Below, in pieces: positions 48,341-62,489 of a DNA stretch of 64,000 nucleotides. Below the pieces are notes generated by a model that had not been told where the DNA came from, searched no databases, and saw only the letters and a list, made by a program, of their open reading frames with translations. Source of the DNA: Phoronis australis (taxonomy: Eukaryota; Phoronida; Phoronidae); contig NMRA01000104.1 in NCBI GenBank assembly GCA_002633005.1, forward strand, positions 405,198 through 469,197, read 5' to 3'. The translations under genes were made by a program, and so were the position numbers. The stretch's first letter is position 1. Each line of letters opens with the position of its first letter.

Positions 48341-50886
48341 AGTTTCCCTCAACTACATTTTTATCAGCGCCCTCTCGTGTTCCGTTCTTTCACAGTCTAT
48401 CTGTTGTTCTTTCTTTTTTGTCTCTGAGTCGTGAGGCAGTCTTCGTTTCGTTGCTGCTGTGGTTTGTAGTTTTCATACATCTCAAGACCGCTGCTGTAAT
48501 TCGCGTTACTGTTCCCTATCGGTTTAGTTTCGAATCAGCGCCCACTGTCGGTGTATTTTCAGGCGAAATGACTCCTTTGCAACCATTTTAGTTGACCGCA
48601 TATGAATTGATACGTAATTGTTTCGTTTCACGCAAAATAATAGATAAGAGATAATCGTCTATATAGAATTGACTAATTGAAATCATTATCTTGAGTTGCA
48701 AATGACGCACTCAATGACTTTCATAACATAAATTTCAATAATTAATAACAGAAATTGATGCGTGAGTGAAACACTAATGGAAAGCCGTTAATAATATTTG
48801 TCAACACACGATTTTTGAGACAGATTTGACTAAAATATGACGTCTTCAAGTGTATATTGATCAACAGACCCATGGGTTAAGAAGTTAAATGTAATAAAGT
48901 ATAAAATACAGAATTGGTTGGCAATGGTGACGTCAGCTTTCATTGGCGACCTAAGGTTTCCGCTGAATCCCATTTGGCGAGTTGGCGTTAAGCTAAGCAT
49001 CGAGCGCTACCAAGTGAATCAAAGTTATGTGGGTTAGAAAGATGTCGAATTTCGGCTAACTTCGAAATATCATATCTCTTGCAGCGCTTTTTATCGCCCA
49101 TCTTACCAGATATTATTATTTTTACATATTTTAATTTATTTTCATCCCTATTCTTTGTACTTGTATTCTATAATAAAATGCTGTATTCTGTCATAATAAA
49201 TGATCTTATTTCTGCGGTAACGGCCTTGTGGCCCCCTTTTTATCGACCATAAAAAGATTCACTTTTGCCAAAGGGCTATAATAAATCCTTTTAAGGTTAT
49301 CGTAAAAACAAAAATGCATAAAATTTTAAATGAAACATAGTTTACCAGATCTCATCTTCAAGAATCATATCAGACAAAATGTGGTCGTGTTGTTGATTTT
49401 CTATGAATATTCTTTTTTTTTTGTTTTAAATTAATTTTACTTGAAAAACATATACAAGTGACACAATGGCAGATTGGCATGGAGTTAGCAACTAAACCCT
49501 AAATGCTTTTGTCGTAAAGAAAATGCCTATTTTTACTAATTTAGCTTCCACACTTCTGTAAATATTAGGCTGAATGTACAGATTAGTAGATAAGGCCTAC
49601 ACGGCATTAACATAAAAAAGAAGGCCCTATCCATTAGCACCACCTAGTGAATGTAAAGTCTTGGTTACAGTTGGTCAATTCGTTCGTGACGTCACACACT
49701 TCGCTCATCCCTCTGTTCCAAAAATGGTGGGGTGACTCAGAATGTAAGGAAGAACCAGGGCGACAACTATACATGACGAATATTTGCTCAGGCAATTTAG
49801 GCTTAGTATAATACAGCAACGAAATTCTTCATTTTGTTGAATTGAAACACAACGTGGCGTTTGATTTTGACCACAATACGGCCGAAATGGTATTCTAATG
49901 ACGTGACGTGTCCCCTGGATGGTCTTTTAGATGTAAAACACGAGGGGAACATGTCTTCCAAGATCCCACTACATCATAGCAAAGTATACATGTATACATG
50001 TAGTGATAGAAATCGTTTGCTTTATGGCTCATGTATTTAGACTGTGTTTTTACGAATCCTATCTCTTCTCTAATCTATCATCTAACCTAAAATGTCAACT
50101 GATAAAATGATGAATGTACGAGACTTAATTTAAAATATGTTTTGAGTGTTCATCGTTGTAACGCACTGGGGTCTTTTATTTCGACAGTTGGCCTGCAACT
50201 TCAACTTGTAAATACCAAAGCTGTCTCTAAACGTTCAAAAAGTAGAAATCACCAAAAGTGGTAAGCTCCAAGCAGCGTCATAGATACCCCGCATGTACAT
50301 GTATGATAGTCATAAATAAACAAATACAAACCTTTTATCCAAACCCGTCGACGAATACATTCACCAAATCACAAACATCGCGTCACCTCTAATTCAAACG
50401 TTTTATAACCGCTAGAAGCTTTTCACCGTCTTCTAGGTGGGTAACTATAAAAATCCAATACTTCGATTTTTATCGAGTGCGTTACTATGCGCGACAATGG
50501 TCGCTATTGTCTGACACAAGCCAGCGCTGCTAGTGGTTTATTCATGAGTGTCATGCCTCGCTGCAGTCGCTTTCCTGGTTACTGGCATGTTTAATTAAAT
50601 AGAAAAGTCACTCGGAAAATTAAATAGCAGATTAAAATATGCGCACAAAACGCAATAAAGAACACCCTGATCCGATTTGAGTAAAACACGCACACTTGCA
50701 GGCACACGTGTTCGTAAGATTTGCATCGCGGTGCAATAACTAAAACTCGAAGCGAGCTTTAAATTCTATGAACAAGAAATGCCTCTGCCACGTTTACGGC
50801 TTTAGCGATAGATGGCGTGACACTTACTTTTCAGGTTGGAAATTTCGATTCTGTTCCTTTTTGTTGCAGGGGTGCGGCTTAGCGGT

Positions 50887-50922
50887 AATCGCGAGCTTTA
50901 GCTTTTAAAAAAGCTCGCGATT
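50887..50922. repeat. 13-bp perfect hairpin
   Basis: AATCGCGAGCTTT, a 10-base loop, then AAAGCTCGCGATT. Confidence 0.9.
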
Positions 50923-51381
50923 GCACGAGACCACCAAGTACATGCAAAAGGTCTATGAGAAGCCAACATCGCATGTCAAGGTGTTGACTGACATGAGGTG
51001 TGCCAATAATCAATCGGAGTTTTTAACAGTTCCTAGTTTTATATTGTTGAGTAATCTGTAATTATTTACTTTTATTTAAAACATCACGAAAGACTGCACA
51101 CACAGAAATGTACGTGTTCTATGTTACGGATAATTTTCAGTATCCTGTAGGTAAATGTTTGCTGACTGCTTTCGCCACAGGAGGCGCTGTTTTTAGTGCG
51201 TCTCTTCCGACCGTGTGACTGGATTAGGGTATTTTGCCCGAATCTTTTGACATGGACAGGATTTAGGGGGTGCAAGGGGGCGATGCCCCCCTAAAATTCT
51301 CCTAGATTCCATTTGGCAGTTCGGGGGGATGCGAATGTCTGACGGACAAAATCCTGGCTAATACTCTGTTCTGCCCACCCC

Positions 51382-51385
51382 NNNN
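51382..51385. other. four unresolved bases (N) in a C run
   Basis: Four N lie between runs of C, probably an unresolved homopolymer in the assembly. Confidence 0.95.
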
Positions 51386-54300
51386 CCCCCCAACTCAAAA
51401 TCCTGGATATGCCCCTGTGTGCTGTTACCGAAATATGCTATGTAAGTTCTTTATAACTTGATATTTTTGTGACTGAACTGCTAAATATGAGTACGTTGTT
51501 ACTAACTTTGCAGTTTTGACAGTTATTAGTTGTGTTCATTAGCCAGTGTTTGTCTGTTTTACAAGTCACGTCTCTTCTAATGAGTGCGATCATTTCGGAC
51601 ATTTTTGTGACCGAGTCGTATGTAATTTAGTCTATAGTGTGTTACTGTGGGCTTCTGCTGTGTTGCTTCCTTTTTAGGTGCTGACTCCAGTTTTTATGAG
51701 ATTCATTTGACTGTTTGCATCTATGTTCACGGGCCGTAGACTGGGCCAGTCGCTGGAATTTTTTTATTATCTCCGCAACTTTCTACGCACAAGGTGGCCG
51801 ACAAACATGAGAGTGAAGTTATTTTTGTGAATTTGAGTTTCATCTATGGTTGAAGTGCTATCATGAGGGAAGAAAAACGATTTCTGAGATCAGTCTCAAC
51901 ACGCAATCGAACTCAGTCACAACCTCGACCGTCGCAGTCCAACGCTTGACTATTGGAGAAAGATATTATACACTGTAGTTGTAACTGTAATATATTTGTA
52001 GTGGAGTTAAAACATACAACACTTAATAAGGTAAAGCATTCTTAGCGCAGTTAAGTGGTTTCAACAAATGGCTGGCAGACAACGTGCAATAGTACTCTTG
52101 TCGTTTTCCACATACATCATGGGGCGGTTGTCGGCTTGCTAAGAGCCGGTAATCATAGAAAACTTGGCGACTTGTAACCAGTGCGACGAAAAACACCACC
52201 TTTCACTGGAACTTGCCATAATCGAAAGGACTGGTCCGTTACTTTACTTGCGATCTGATGGCCCAAACATTGTCAAACGGAGGATCGTCTGCTTGGGACT
52301 CGGGACGTCGGCCGTGTGTACTATCCCTGCCTACATGTTGATGTACTGCAATTATTTCGAAAGTTTACAATATCCTGAAAATAACTACACCTGATCAAGT
52401 GCCACCTGAGTTCCGATACGATACCAAAGTCATATACACAGGGCAAATAATAACACAAAGATATTTTTAACACTAGACCAATAGAAAATGTGTCACATTC
52501 TTTACCGTCATTAAAATATTTCCCAACTTAATCTTTTTTCAACCGAATTGCGCAAGAGCCTTTTCAATAGAAAGCCCTTCGTCCGCTCGTGATGATGTAT
52601 GATTATAGCAGACGCAAAATATAATTAATTAACTTTATAAATAATTATCATTTTGCATAGCTATATCTTATTTTTCCAAAAACAAGATGGTTTCCAAAAA
52701 TGCGAAAAATAACATAGAATGTAATAATTGGTTGATTAAGTATCAGTCCACGGATCCACCGACCACTGTACAGCCAACAAGCGGCAAGGTGGGGGGTCAG
52801 CCATTCAGATCCATGTTTAGTCTGATAAATCACATTAGGGATGAGAGAAATTGGGTGAAGTATGACACCACAAACTTTGGTGGTTTAGGAGATGCAAGGG
52901 AAGTGTTCTTGGGGGCAAAATGAGGCAATTTCTTGGTGTGGAATGAGTCATTTTTGACCAAATTTTCTATTTCAGTTTCTGCTTCAAACAGAATAGTTTC
53001 TGAACAATTTTGATATCACATGATAGGTTCATGACCAATGCCAGTAAAAACGGCACCGACACTGCAATATCGGTTACCATGGTAACACTAGAACTGTTTC
53101 CGTGGAGGTACATTTCCTTCTTGTGAAAAACCAACAGTAAGTTGTACCCTTATAGCGAAGCTGTCCCCGCGAGAAAACTAAAAATAATAACATGGACATG
53201 TAGAAGACTCCATGCCCTTGAAATTAATACTATAAAAACTTTGTCAGCCCTTCAGGCAGGCTTGATAATAGGTGTCTGAATTTCACTATTTTCAGACCGC
53301 GTATGTGTATTTGTCATGTTAAATCAGTCACTAGTTGTGCGCCGTGGTATAATACAACAATTAAAAGAATTGGTTTGCTTAAATGTTTTTTATTAATTTT
53401 AAGGACACTAGCATTCACACTAAAATATGAAATTATGCTAAATTTGTTCATTCAACTCGTCTGAATAGCAAACTAAAGCTTACAATGCGTTAGTTGAATG
53501 ATGGCTGACCTAAAGTGCGGGTTTGTGAATCTATCTATTTATCTGGCACTGCCAGTCGCATCGAATGTGGTATTTCAACAAATTGCGGAGAGAAACAACT
53601 TTGGAAACTCTTGAGAAATGCACAAGGTATAGAGCGAGACATTTGAGCACCTTATAAGAGTACGTGGAGCTGATGTGGAGGTGGAACGTGTCCTCCTGAG
53701 AAGTAGTCTGTCTCAGTGTCTTCCTCGTAGGCAGGTGTGCAGCAGGAGCTACATAATCTACCGTCAGTGTTAGATTCACTTGCCCGAATCATCGTTACAA
53801 CACTCGAGATATATTGCTGTCGCCAAAGACACTGTGAACATCCACTGCTCACTAGAGGAGAAATCTGATAGAGCCTGATAGAGGTCTGAGAAATGACCAA
53901 AGACTTTAAGTCAAGGTTCAACGTCCTGCTTCGTGTGAGCTCAGGTAGGAATCACTAAACTCCAGGATCTGACTCTGAGGGATATTTTTAGAAGCACGTC
54001 ATTCATGCAAAAATACTTTTATTGTCACACCGTGATTGCTTATAACTTGGGCCTTATTGCTTAATCATATCTCATTCAAATGTGTTGATGTTTATGCAAC
54101 TACATGAATACACATTGGCATAGAAAATAGGTAGTCATCATAACTTTTCATAACAACCACCAAATGTGTAACATGACATCTGCCCATGAACTACTTTTAG
54201 AGACTAGGGAGTATGTTATGTCTGCCAATGAATTTCTGCGATTATGAAGTTAATTAAACATGCTAAAGCCGTCAAAAATATTGGAGCCTTCACTTTAGCT

Positions 54301-57300
54301 TGGTATTCATATTTTCTGAGCCGAAATGGCCACATAAAATTTAATATGTTTAATTTTTTCATTAATACAATTTTAGGAATCAGGAAAGGCTTATGCTGAA
54401 TAAGTGGCTTCTGCTGAAGTTGAAGACTTGCCGATTATTAGTAAAGGTTGGGTATGGAAAAGTTCACAACCAGCAAGAAGGTACCCTTCTGGACAACTAA
54501 GTGAGGGGGCCAGAGAGAGGCCGTAAAGTCTACTCCCAGAAGATATGTCAAAGAGAATTTGTAGCTTGAGGAACTAGTCGGGGAAAAAGTATTTGTCAAA
54601 GATTACTGGCTTATACCACAACAGGTCCAAAGTAATTTGTTGAGATAGGCCACTCTCAGCAAATGTGGGGAAACTGGGACAGAGGAAGTGGAGTATGCAT
54701 TGAAAGAGTCAATCTGCGATTGTCAAGGATGTGGCATTGTAAAAATTCAAAGGGAGGAAACAGTACAGTGGCTGGACCTGTAAATACTCTGGCTGATCTG
54801 CTAAATCCAGTGGGGGCATTATTGTATCAGCACAGCTGTGTAGGGAAGTAGGCTCGTGTGTTGTCGCAAGCTTTGTTTGCACCACAACTGCTTGTGTGAA
54901 CAGCACAAATCTAAAATTTACCTAGTCTAAGACTGAATTTTTCTCCAGGCACGGATCGTGATCCTGGGCCACACGGTAATGGTACATTTTGTTTAGCCAC
55001 TGGATTTTTTGGTCTGACAGGATTTCTCAGTGTGGCCATCACATTTAGACGATTTCTGACCACTGTACTGTTCCTTTTCCTTGAAGATGCATAATTGATC
55101 TGAATTTATGTTTCCGCATTTTATTTACCATTATAGATTTTTGTTTGTAAATGGGTATATATTACTGACATTTGAGACCCTGTTGCAGTTAGGCTGGTTT
55201 TGTTAACTTATCTTTCTACCTGGGTTGTAAACCCATATTCTGTCCAGGAGGTAATAAATTTTGATTTAGACCATTTACCTCTATAAACTTTGCTCAGTTT
55301 GTTCCTTATCCAGATGGGAAGTGATTTCTGGAATTATAGCGAATTGACAGTTTGCTATTCCTTGAGACCATGCTGTGTGTTTAAAATCACACACTATTAG
55401 TCTGGTCTCTAGCAATTGCATATTGCCAGATCTTTCAAAGTTCTGAAATTGCTCAAAAGTGACCTGGAAGTATACCTATTTCGTGATGGTAAAATGTCTA
55501 AATCAAAAGTTGTTTTATGTGATTTTAGGCGAGTTTATGTCCACTTCAAATGATTTTTGTTGCAGTTCTGAAAAGTATTGGCACATTAGCTCTGGTGGCT
55601 CCTTGTTTTTTTGGCGAACTGACCATTTTATGGTTCCCATGGGTAATTTTGTTACTGGTCTAGTATGTATGTACAACAGTAATCGTAGGGCAATTGTAAT
55701 GCAAACCATGTTGCAAAAGTATTTTTTCATGACCATTTCATTGTAAAATGCTGCCTAATTGGAACCGACAAGCCAATTGTTCATTTTGTGGTGGTTAGTT
55801 TTGATAAGGACATTGATGTGGTAAATACAGCTACCTCAAGTTTGTGAAGAAGAGATTTCCAGTGTTGTCAGCGATATTGCGAAATCACTTTTTCGCAGTG
55901 AGACTACATCACCTTAAATGTAATTCAGTCTCTGGTTGCTATTTTATATTTTTTTCACAAAGAATATTTTCAACTTAGATGAGTTGTCTGTGAGGTAGGC
56001 AATTTTCAAATAAGATAATGAATAAAATTGTCAAACATTGTTTTATTTTTTAGATGTGTGATCTTCCTATAAGTGATTACTTTTAAAAAACCTGTGCAGA
56101 ATTTGATCTTTACTCTTCATTTAGAGGAGAATAAATCCATAAACCTGCATTGTCTAGAAATTTTACTCAAACTACATATTACAGGGTTGGGGATTGGAAT
56201 CTTAATACAACAGAGTCTGAACCCGTACCATGAGCAATACAACACAATACACGGATATAAAAATTTGGTGTTTAGGTTCCACATAATAAAGATATAATGA
56301 CGAGCATTTATCGGCAACGGTCTGATGTACAATGATATGACCGATGGGCGAAAAACATGCGACGAGTTGCCACAGACAGTGATGGAGTTTGTCTTGTCAT
56401 TCGAATGTTTTTAGAGAACTGCAAACCCGGTATTTCGTCAGGAAAATTTCTGCGGTCTTTTGTTTTAAGTCGTGGGAAAAACTGCGGTCATGCCACCAAA
56501 CTTATCATTCATTTGATATTACAATGCATTGCATGAACATTTGATCAACAGAAAATTTGACTTGAATACATGTATGTGTGAAGAAATACCCATGAGGAAA
56601 TTGCAAAGTAAAACAACTGTAAATCAAAATAACCTACATTTGTCGAGTTCATGTCTAACCCTGTTCACTGCGGAGGACATAATCGGCTATTTACAAAATG
56701 GAGCCATGTACGGTACTTAGGGGTACTATAGCCCAAAGTGATAAGTAGTAAAACGTTTAAACATTCAGGAGGAACTAACTTGTTGGAAAATATCGAAAAA
56801 TATGAAGGACAATCGGATTTTACGGTGCTCACGCATCGATCTCAGATACATGAAAATTTCTCATTTTAGTACATTTGAGGTGCCAAAATGTATAACTAAT
56901 AAACTGGCTGACAAAGATTTTATTTTATGCAATGAAAGTAAGATGTTTTGTCAACATTTTGGCTAAGTTTCATTCTCATAACAGTGGGGGCAGATTTGGT
57001 ACAGCAGTGTACTGAACACAACCTCAAAATGGCATAATGGGGGGCAATGTAGTAAAACTACTAAATGAGGGTGGTAAATCGGAATCGTGTTTCAAGACAT
57101 CTGTGTAACAATCTATAGGCGCCACTAAACAATGCCAAGTGAATAATAAATCAATAGCTTCCATTCAAGGAAAAATATGAACACTTAAAACTGGACAGTT
57201 TTTATACCGTGAAACATGGCTGCGAAACCGTAAAATGTGTTTGAACCTATAACTTTAGAAAAACACAATATTTTGAGGAAATATTGTACCGCTGTTTATA

Positions 57301-57654
57301 GATCCCATAGGACTACATATGTGCCAAATTTGGTGAAAATCGGCTGACCCCCACCTTGCCGCTCATGGTTGGTGCTCTCGTGGACTATTACTTAAGAAAT
57401 TAGTCAACAAATTAACTTGTAATGTTAATTAATTGAGTGTGTAATAATAACATCACACGGAAATGAACCAGAAATGACCAATTATGGCAACAGTAAATTT
57501 GGTCAGGCATTTATCCAAAATTATGCATCTTCGCATATTAATTGGACCTTTGGTGCCGTTTGTTGCAGCTACATGTACATTATTAAGTAAAAATTCAGGA
57601 TGTAATAACATTTATGAAAATGCAATATGCTAATTACCTTAACTCCTACGTGAA

Positions 57655-57750
57655 ATTTTCAGATAAGAATTTTCTGCTAGACAAAAATGGGCAAACATCT
57701 ATTATGTACCTTTGAACTAAACTGTGGATAGCTTATTACATTGGTTGCAG
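57655..57750. repeat. repeat shared in inverse orientation with 60295-60400
   Basis: About 95 bases are the near reverse complement of 60295-60400 (shared GAAATTTTCAGATAAG, AAACATCTATTATGTA and CTGTGGATAG). The two could be termini of one 2.7-kb insertion or two copies of a dispersed repeat; sequence outside them does not match. Confidence 0.6.
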
Positions 57751-58379
57751 TTTAGGACTTTGCGCAGAATTTCAGAAATATATTCATTTCTTTATTAAAC
57801 ATTAGTGATACTGGTGAGTGTACATGTACATGGACCTGTAGTGTGTGTGTCACTTAAACCATGCAGATACATTGGAACAGTTTATAACAGTTATGTTACT
57901 TAAGAAATTGTCCTTTGGAATATAACAATGTTCATAACAGGGTGAACACATCATTTGGAGCACCCGTTGCATAGTTGTCAAAATTCGCGATAGACAGTAC
58001 TACTGTTTGAGGTGGCTAGCCATCACAACTGCCTCACATTCGAGAAGCAGAAAATACGGATAAAAGCAGGACATCTGGATCAATGTCAAAACGCAAGGGC
58101 GAAATATTCCCCGCAACACACGAAAACGTCCCGACGGCGTTTTATTTGTTTTTGTTTTTTTCGAACGGGTGAATGTCACAAAAAAATAAACGTCCGATTT
58201 TTTTTTCCTTTTTGCCGAAAAATATGGCTCATAGTATTGGGGGATAGCGGGAAAACTTCAAAGAGTTTGACAGTCCGCCAATAGCGGGGTAGTTGGAAAG
58301 TACGGTCTTGGATTATTGTCAGTACATGGTAAACTTTTCATTTGTTTTTTTTTATTTCATGAGTATAGGTAAATGCTTT

Positions 58380-58745
58380 GATAAACTTACTGCTCAGAAA
58401 TAGAACAAAGATGAAAGCAACGGTAGCTGTGCATTGAACTTGTAACATCTCCTGAAAATAGTTAAATAACAACAATATTTCATATTGTAGTTACCGAGGA
58501 ATCGGCGCCTGAGTTGCAGACGACGTAATATTTAGCTGCAATTGAAAACTGAGACGGAACTGTCATATAATTAAGCCCTGTTCCGAATGTTACGATTGAG
58601 ACCTGATTGTGCGTTGAGTGTTACTCACACTGTTGCATATTGCATTACTTTACACTATTTTCTGAAAGTTTGATGATCTAATCGGCTTTTGAACTTTCCA
58701 TGACATAGGTCGCTGTTCAAGTGGTGCGGGAGAGAAATACGGAAA
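58380..58745 (+). repeat. interspersed repeat shared with 27660-28060
   Basis: Second copy of the unnamed repeat described at 27660-28060. It is followed at once by the tandem duplication at 58801. Confidence 0.6.
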
Positions 58746-58800
58746 ACATTATTACATGGCCTTATTTCCCCCTACTGATTCAACGCGTATGAGCTAAATA

Positions 58801-58978
58801 CACTCCTTACGATATCGCATCGGTTTGTAAATTTATCATTTATAATTGCAGAACAAATACTTTGAAACCAAATGTCATTTTGCTATGCAAATATACACTC
58901 GTAAGTTACGTTATCACAACGGTTTGTAAACTTATCATTCATAACTGCGGAATAAATACATAGAAACCAAATGTCCCT
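58801..58978. repeat. 99-bp tandem duplication
   Basis: CGGTTTGTAAA(T/C)TTATCATT recurs at 58821 and 58920, followed in both by GAAACCAAATGTC. Two diverged copies. Confidence 0.85.
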
Positions 58979-60419
58979 TTTGCATCTATAAACCTAGCAT
59001 TTTCTAAGACTGAAGCTCAAAAGATACAGAAACCATGCTATTCCCTCCACACCATCGAAATGTCCCGCTTTAGACACGCAGCGACAGTAATTTTCCACAC
59101 GACATACATGTAGTCCTAGTTCCCGTTCAACTAAAAGAAAAAACAGAGCGTTTCGTGGTTTCTGCGGCACCCACAATTTCCCTTTCGACTAAAAAACAAG
59201 AAAAACGCTGAGCACGAACGCGAACCTGTGAGGTCGGCATTCTTTGCTTACTACGTCACAGTGTTGACCTACATTTTCGCATTCAGTCTCGAAATCACAT
59301 GGACGGTAACAACGTGAAAGCGGCTGATCTCGCATAAGTGCACGACGTGAGTTGCCGATTTATGGTAAAAGATCGTTCAATTTATGCATTTTTATGTTTT
59401 TAGAAAATCAAGTTAACCAGGAGACGGTATAGCTTACATGTAGTGCATGTGCCTTACTCGGTTGTACGGTTTGAAATAAGACCTTTGTTCTGACGTCCTC
59501 GTCTCAGAAAAGCCACAGTAATAATCGGGCGGTACTGGGTGGCTCATGTGCCAAAACATCTCAATTTCGGTAATACTTCATGAAAGCAAATGAGAAGAAT
59601 GCTTTCATTAGAAATATTCAAAGCAAATGGGAATAACTGAGAGTTTATGAATTAAGCACAACGTTTTTGCATTCTTGTTGAACTTCACTTTTGTTGTCAA
59701 AAATGACAACTAAGAATTTTTTTACCTGGGATATTGATTGTTTTCACTGGGGGCAGAATACAATGATGTACCCCAGTCGGCACCTATTTTCTGAAGCCAC
59801 AACCCAGTTCTAACGCTGTGACCCGTCTGGTGACTCACACGTTCGCGTTCGCGTTAACTATTGTAGCCGATGTTCTCTTTTGGGAAACAACACTTACTGG
59901 AGCATGAACCTGTGACCTCTGGTGATTCCCACGCGTTCGCGTTCAACATGTAGCCGAAGCTCTCTACAGACGCTGTCGTATTTGTGTTATGCTGAGAACC
60001 TTCTGGCATAGACCCAGATGGCCCAGTTTTTGTCCGGAAGTCCCGCTTTTCAATCTAGATGTCACGTTCTTTCATTCTCGAATGTGACCGTGACAACAAT
60101 GCAACATGTACGTGTTCAAAATAACATGTCTCTTTCTTGTTAATACTGTTCTTCTCCAGAGTTAATTTTCCTAATTAACATAGCAACCGTAAAATGTGAT
60201 TCAATGATACTTTTTTAAGGTATCACACATTACATGTATCAGGATTGCTAATTTTTACTTTCTGAAGAGATGCGTTTGTTTCTAAACTTCTATCTAACGT
60301 CCTACAATGTTTTGAACTATCCACAGTATATTTCAAAGCTACATAATAGATGTTTGGCCATTTTTATCTATTAGAAAACCCTTATCTGAAAATTTCGGAA
60401 GGCGTTTGGAGAAATTAAT

Positions 60420-61210
60420 TTATACCACAATATTAGCATCAAATGGCAAATACAACCGTGTAATAACCCATTTAGTTATCTCACTAGTGAGATAACATTT
60501 TGGTGGGAAACCGAGGGTGGTTTCGAACCTGGGCCTCAAGAGTTTCGAGTCGCCGACTTTACCACGACACCACTCAGCGACTGACGTCATAGAAAGCGCA
60601 ACAATCGCATGCTCAGCAAAGGGCATTTTACCGACATTTATACGTTATGAAAAATAAGACGCAAAATTTTAATTCAGTGATTTTTTCTCTCGTGCTCTCT
60701 CACTTGTAAATCACCGATCTCCAATTTGAATGCGGGTATCGTGTAGTCGGGATCCTTTGACTTGAGCATTATACTCAGTTACTATTGGTAACCTACTTTA
60801 GCAGACGATATTTTCCCTGTCGAAGCTTAGCGTGATAAAATGTGTAGTAAGCTATAATAGTTGCTAAACCTTAATTTATAGATTCACTTTATTTCGATTT
60901 TGTTTAAATTTTCAATTGGTTTTGAGTAAAAGCGTTACTTGACAAAAATAGCTCGACTTTTCTTAAAAGGTCACGACCTCCGACCCCGGGCCTCTGACAT
61001 AGAAAGTAGTTACAAAGCCGAGGCGAGTCGAGAAAAGTAGATCGATTCATTGCAATGTTTCTCGTTCAGAATGTGGTATAAATAGATTATTACATGTTCT
61101 AAGTCGTTATGCCCCGTTATCTAGAGCCAGAGTGGCGATAATTCTCCAAAATCCACTCGGGTTCTAGATAACGGGGGATATCGACTGAGAACATGCAATA
61201 ATCTATATTT
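60420..61210 (-). mobile_element. repeat family copy C (tRNA-like module plus end hairpin)
   Basis: Reverse-orientation homolog of 2062-2735, extended by an end hairpin at 61082-61207 (TAGATTATTACATGTTCT and its complement, with CCCCGTTATCTAGA inside). It carries the tRNA-like module at 60509-60581. It shows that the palindrome B at 39093 and repeat A belong to one family. No protein encoded. Confidence 0.7.
60509..60581 (-). other. tRNA-like module of repeat C
   Basis: Counterpart of 2584-2657. The B-box is GGTTCGAAACC here (one change from GGTTCGAATCC) and the T-stem is weaker, so this copy is more decayed than A. Confidence 0.5.
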
Positions 61211-62489
61211 ATTATTTGTCCTGGGTACACACTTTTGGTATCCTATTAGAGATCCGGTGGTGCTTAATCATGTGAATGTTTTTAAGGAAAGTGTAAACTA
61301 TTAAAATAGTGTAATACGTCTCGGTGGCTTAATGTTAGTCTTGCAGTTAGGCAGTGGTAATGTCCTCGACCGGCTTCCCGAATCGCGGAATCGCAAGCAG
61401 ATGGTCCTCCATTTAGATGAAAATTGTTTGGATGAAGTTTTCGGTGACAACAGTTCTAAACTTACCTCGTTTCTACTAAACAAACATCCTAAGCCAAACC
61501 CTATATATTCCATAGCAAGAACCAACACCGGAACCGAACAAATGCAACCAAACTCCACGCATGCGCGTCCTAACCTCAGCCGCGCGTGATTGAAGTTGGC
61601 ACTCCAGGCTTACAGTTCTATATAAAATACAGGGATCGACGCTTAGCACATTGTCAAACGGCAAATTTCCCAGATCGCCAAATGAGAAATGAGTTTGGCT
61701 TTTAAATCAAGGAAACCCCGAATGCGACGAAAGGAAAATTCTGGCATTCAGAAACGATGCAGACATCGATGGAAACAGTAGAACATGAAAAACCATCTGA
61801 ATTTGAAAATCGGGACAACTGGGTTAATGTAAGCCAGGAGGCGGACGACGTTTTTTTTCTCTTTTTCTTTATAATAGAAAACAAAATTAAGAGTATGGCT
61901 TGTGCTCGCTGACGACTAATTTCTCCATCGGGCCAAATTCCTGGTGAATTTTTATTTGTCTAACTTCTTCGGACTTGGTTACAATTCCCAAAATCTTTTT
62001 CTTAGTGACTTCGGATTTTACCAGGTCTCCAAACAAAATTTGAGGTCGCATTGGCGAGCTACAGGTCCCCAACGGAGCCTTGTTCTAGGTTTTTACAATA
62101 CAAAAACGTGAGTTTCAATGTTTGGGTGGGATAGCCGCCCTCGTGTCAGTATTACAACCTTCTCATGAGAGGTCAATTTTCTGATAATGGTCTTGATTCG
62201 GCAACGTTGTGCCGGTCATAAATTCGTCTCGGGGTCTAGCGCAACCAAGCCATAATTTTAGATTTATTCCACATCTATAGTAGCCGTACTCTATTTTATC
62301 ACAGAGATACTGAAGCAAAAGCCTCGAAGTACATTTTTCATGAAAAAACACTTATGACAATTTACTAAAGAAGATGGATATTACTTAGTTAATCCGCCCA
62401 ACGATTATTGAGTGGTGATATTTAAGATCATCTGAAATTACATCAATGCATAAACAGCCGCGCTAAAAGAAACATTCACGAGAACTTAC
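61211..62489. other. intergenic, no gene seen
   Basis: Overlapping short frames on both strands (for example 61332-61589) without a domain. A long run of T at 61850-61865 is present. Confidence 0.35.

Larger units (their letters stand above)
48350..57654. other. long intergenic stretch without a supported gene
   Basis: No exon with a recognisable domain. 51238-51420 has GGGGG/CCCCC-bordered ends (CAGGATTTAGGGGG and CCCCCCAACTCAAAATCCTGG) like a small hAT-type MITE. 54360-55750 is richer in G and T on the plus strand and reads like untranslated or structural DNA. Open frames at 52164-52394 and 53531-53921 are not supported by homology or an ATG. Confidence 0.35.

Noticed and set aside
48015-48434. 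139-codon plus-strand frame
   Set aside because: It runs through the 71-bp hairpin insertion and opposite the retroelement relic, so it is most likely fortuitous.
52164-52394. 76-codon plus-strand frame with a hydrophobic end
   Set aside because: It begins at TTG with no acceptor seen and matches nothing I recognise.
53531-53921. Two overlapping minus-strand frames of 82 and 89 codons
   Set aside because: Different frames over the same bases, neither with a recognisable domain.
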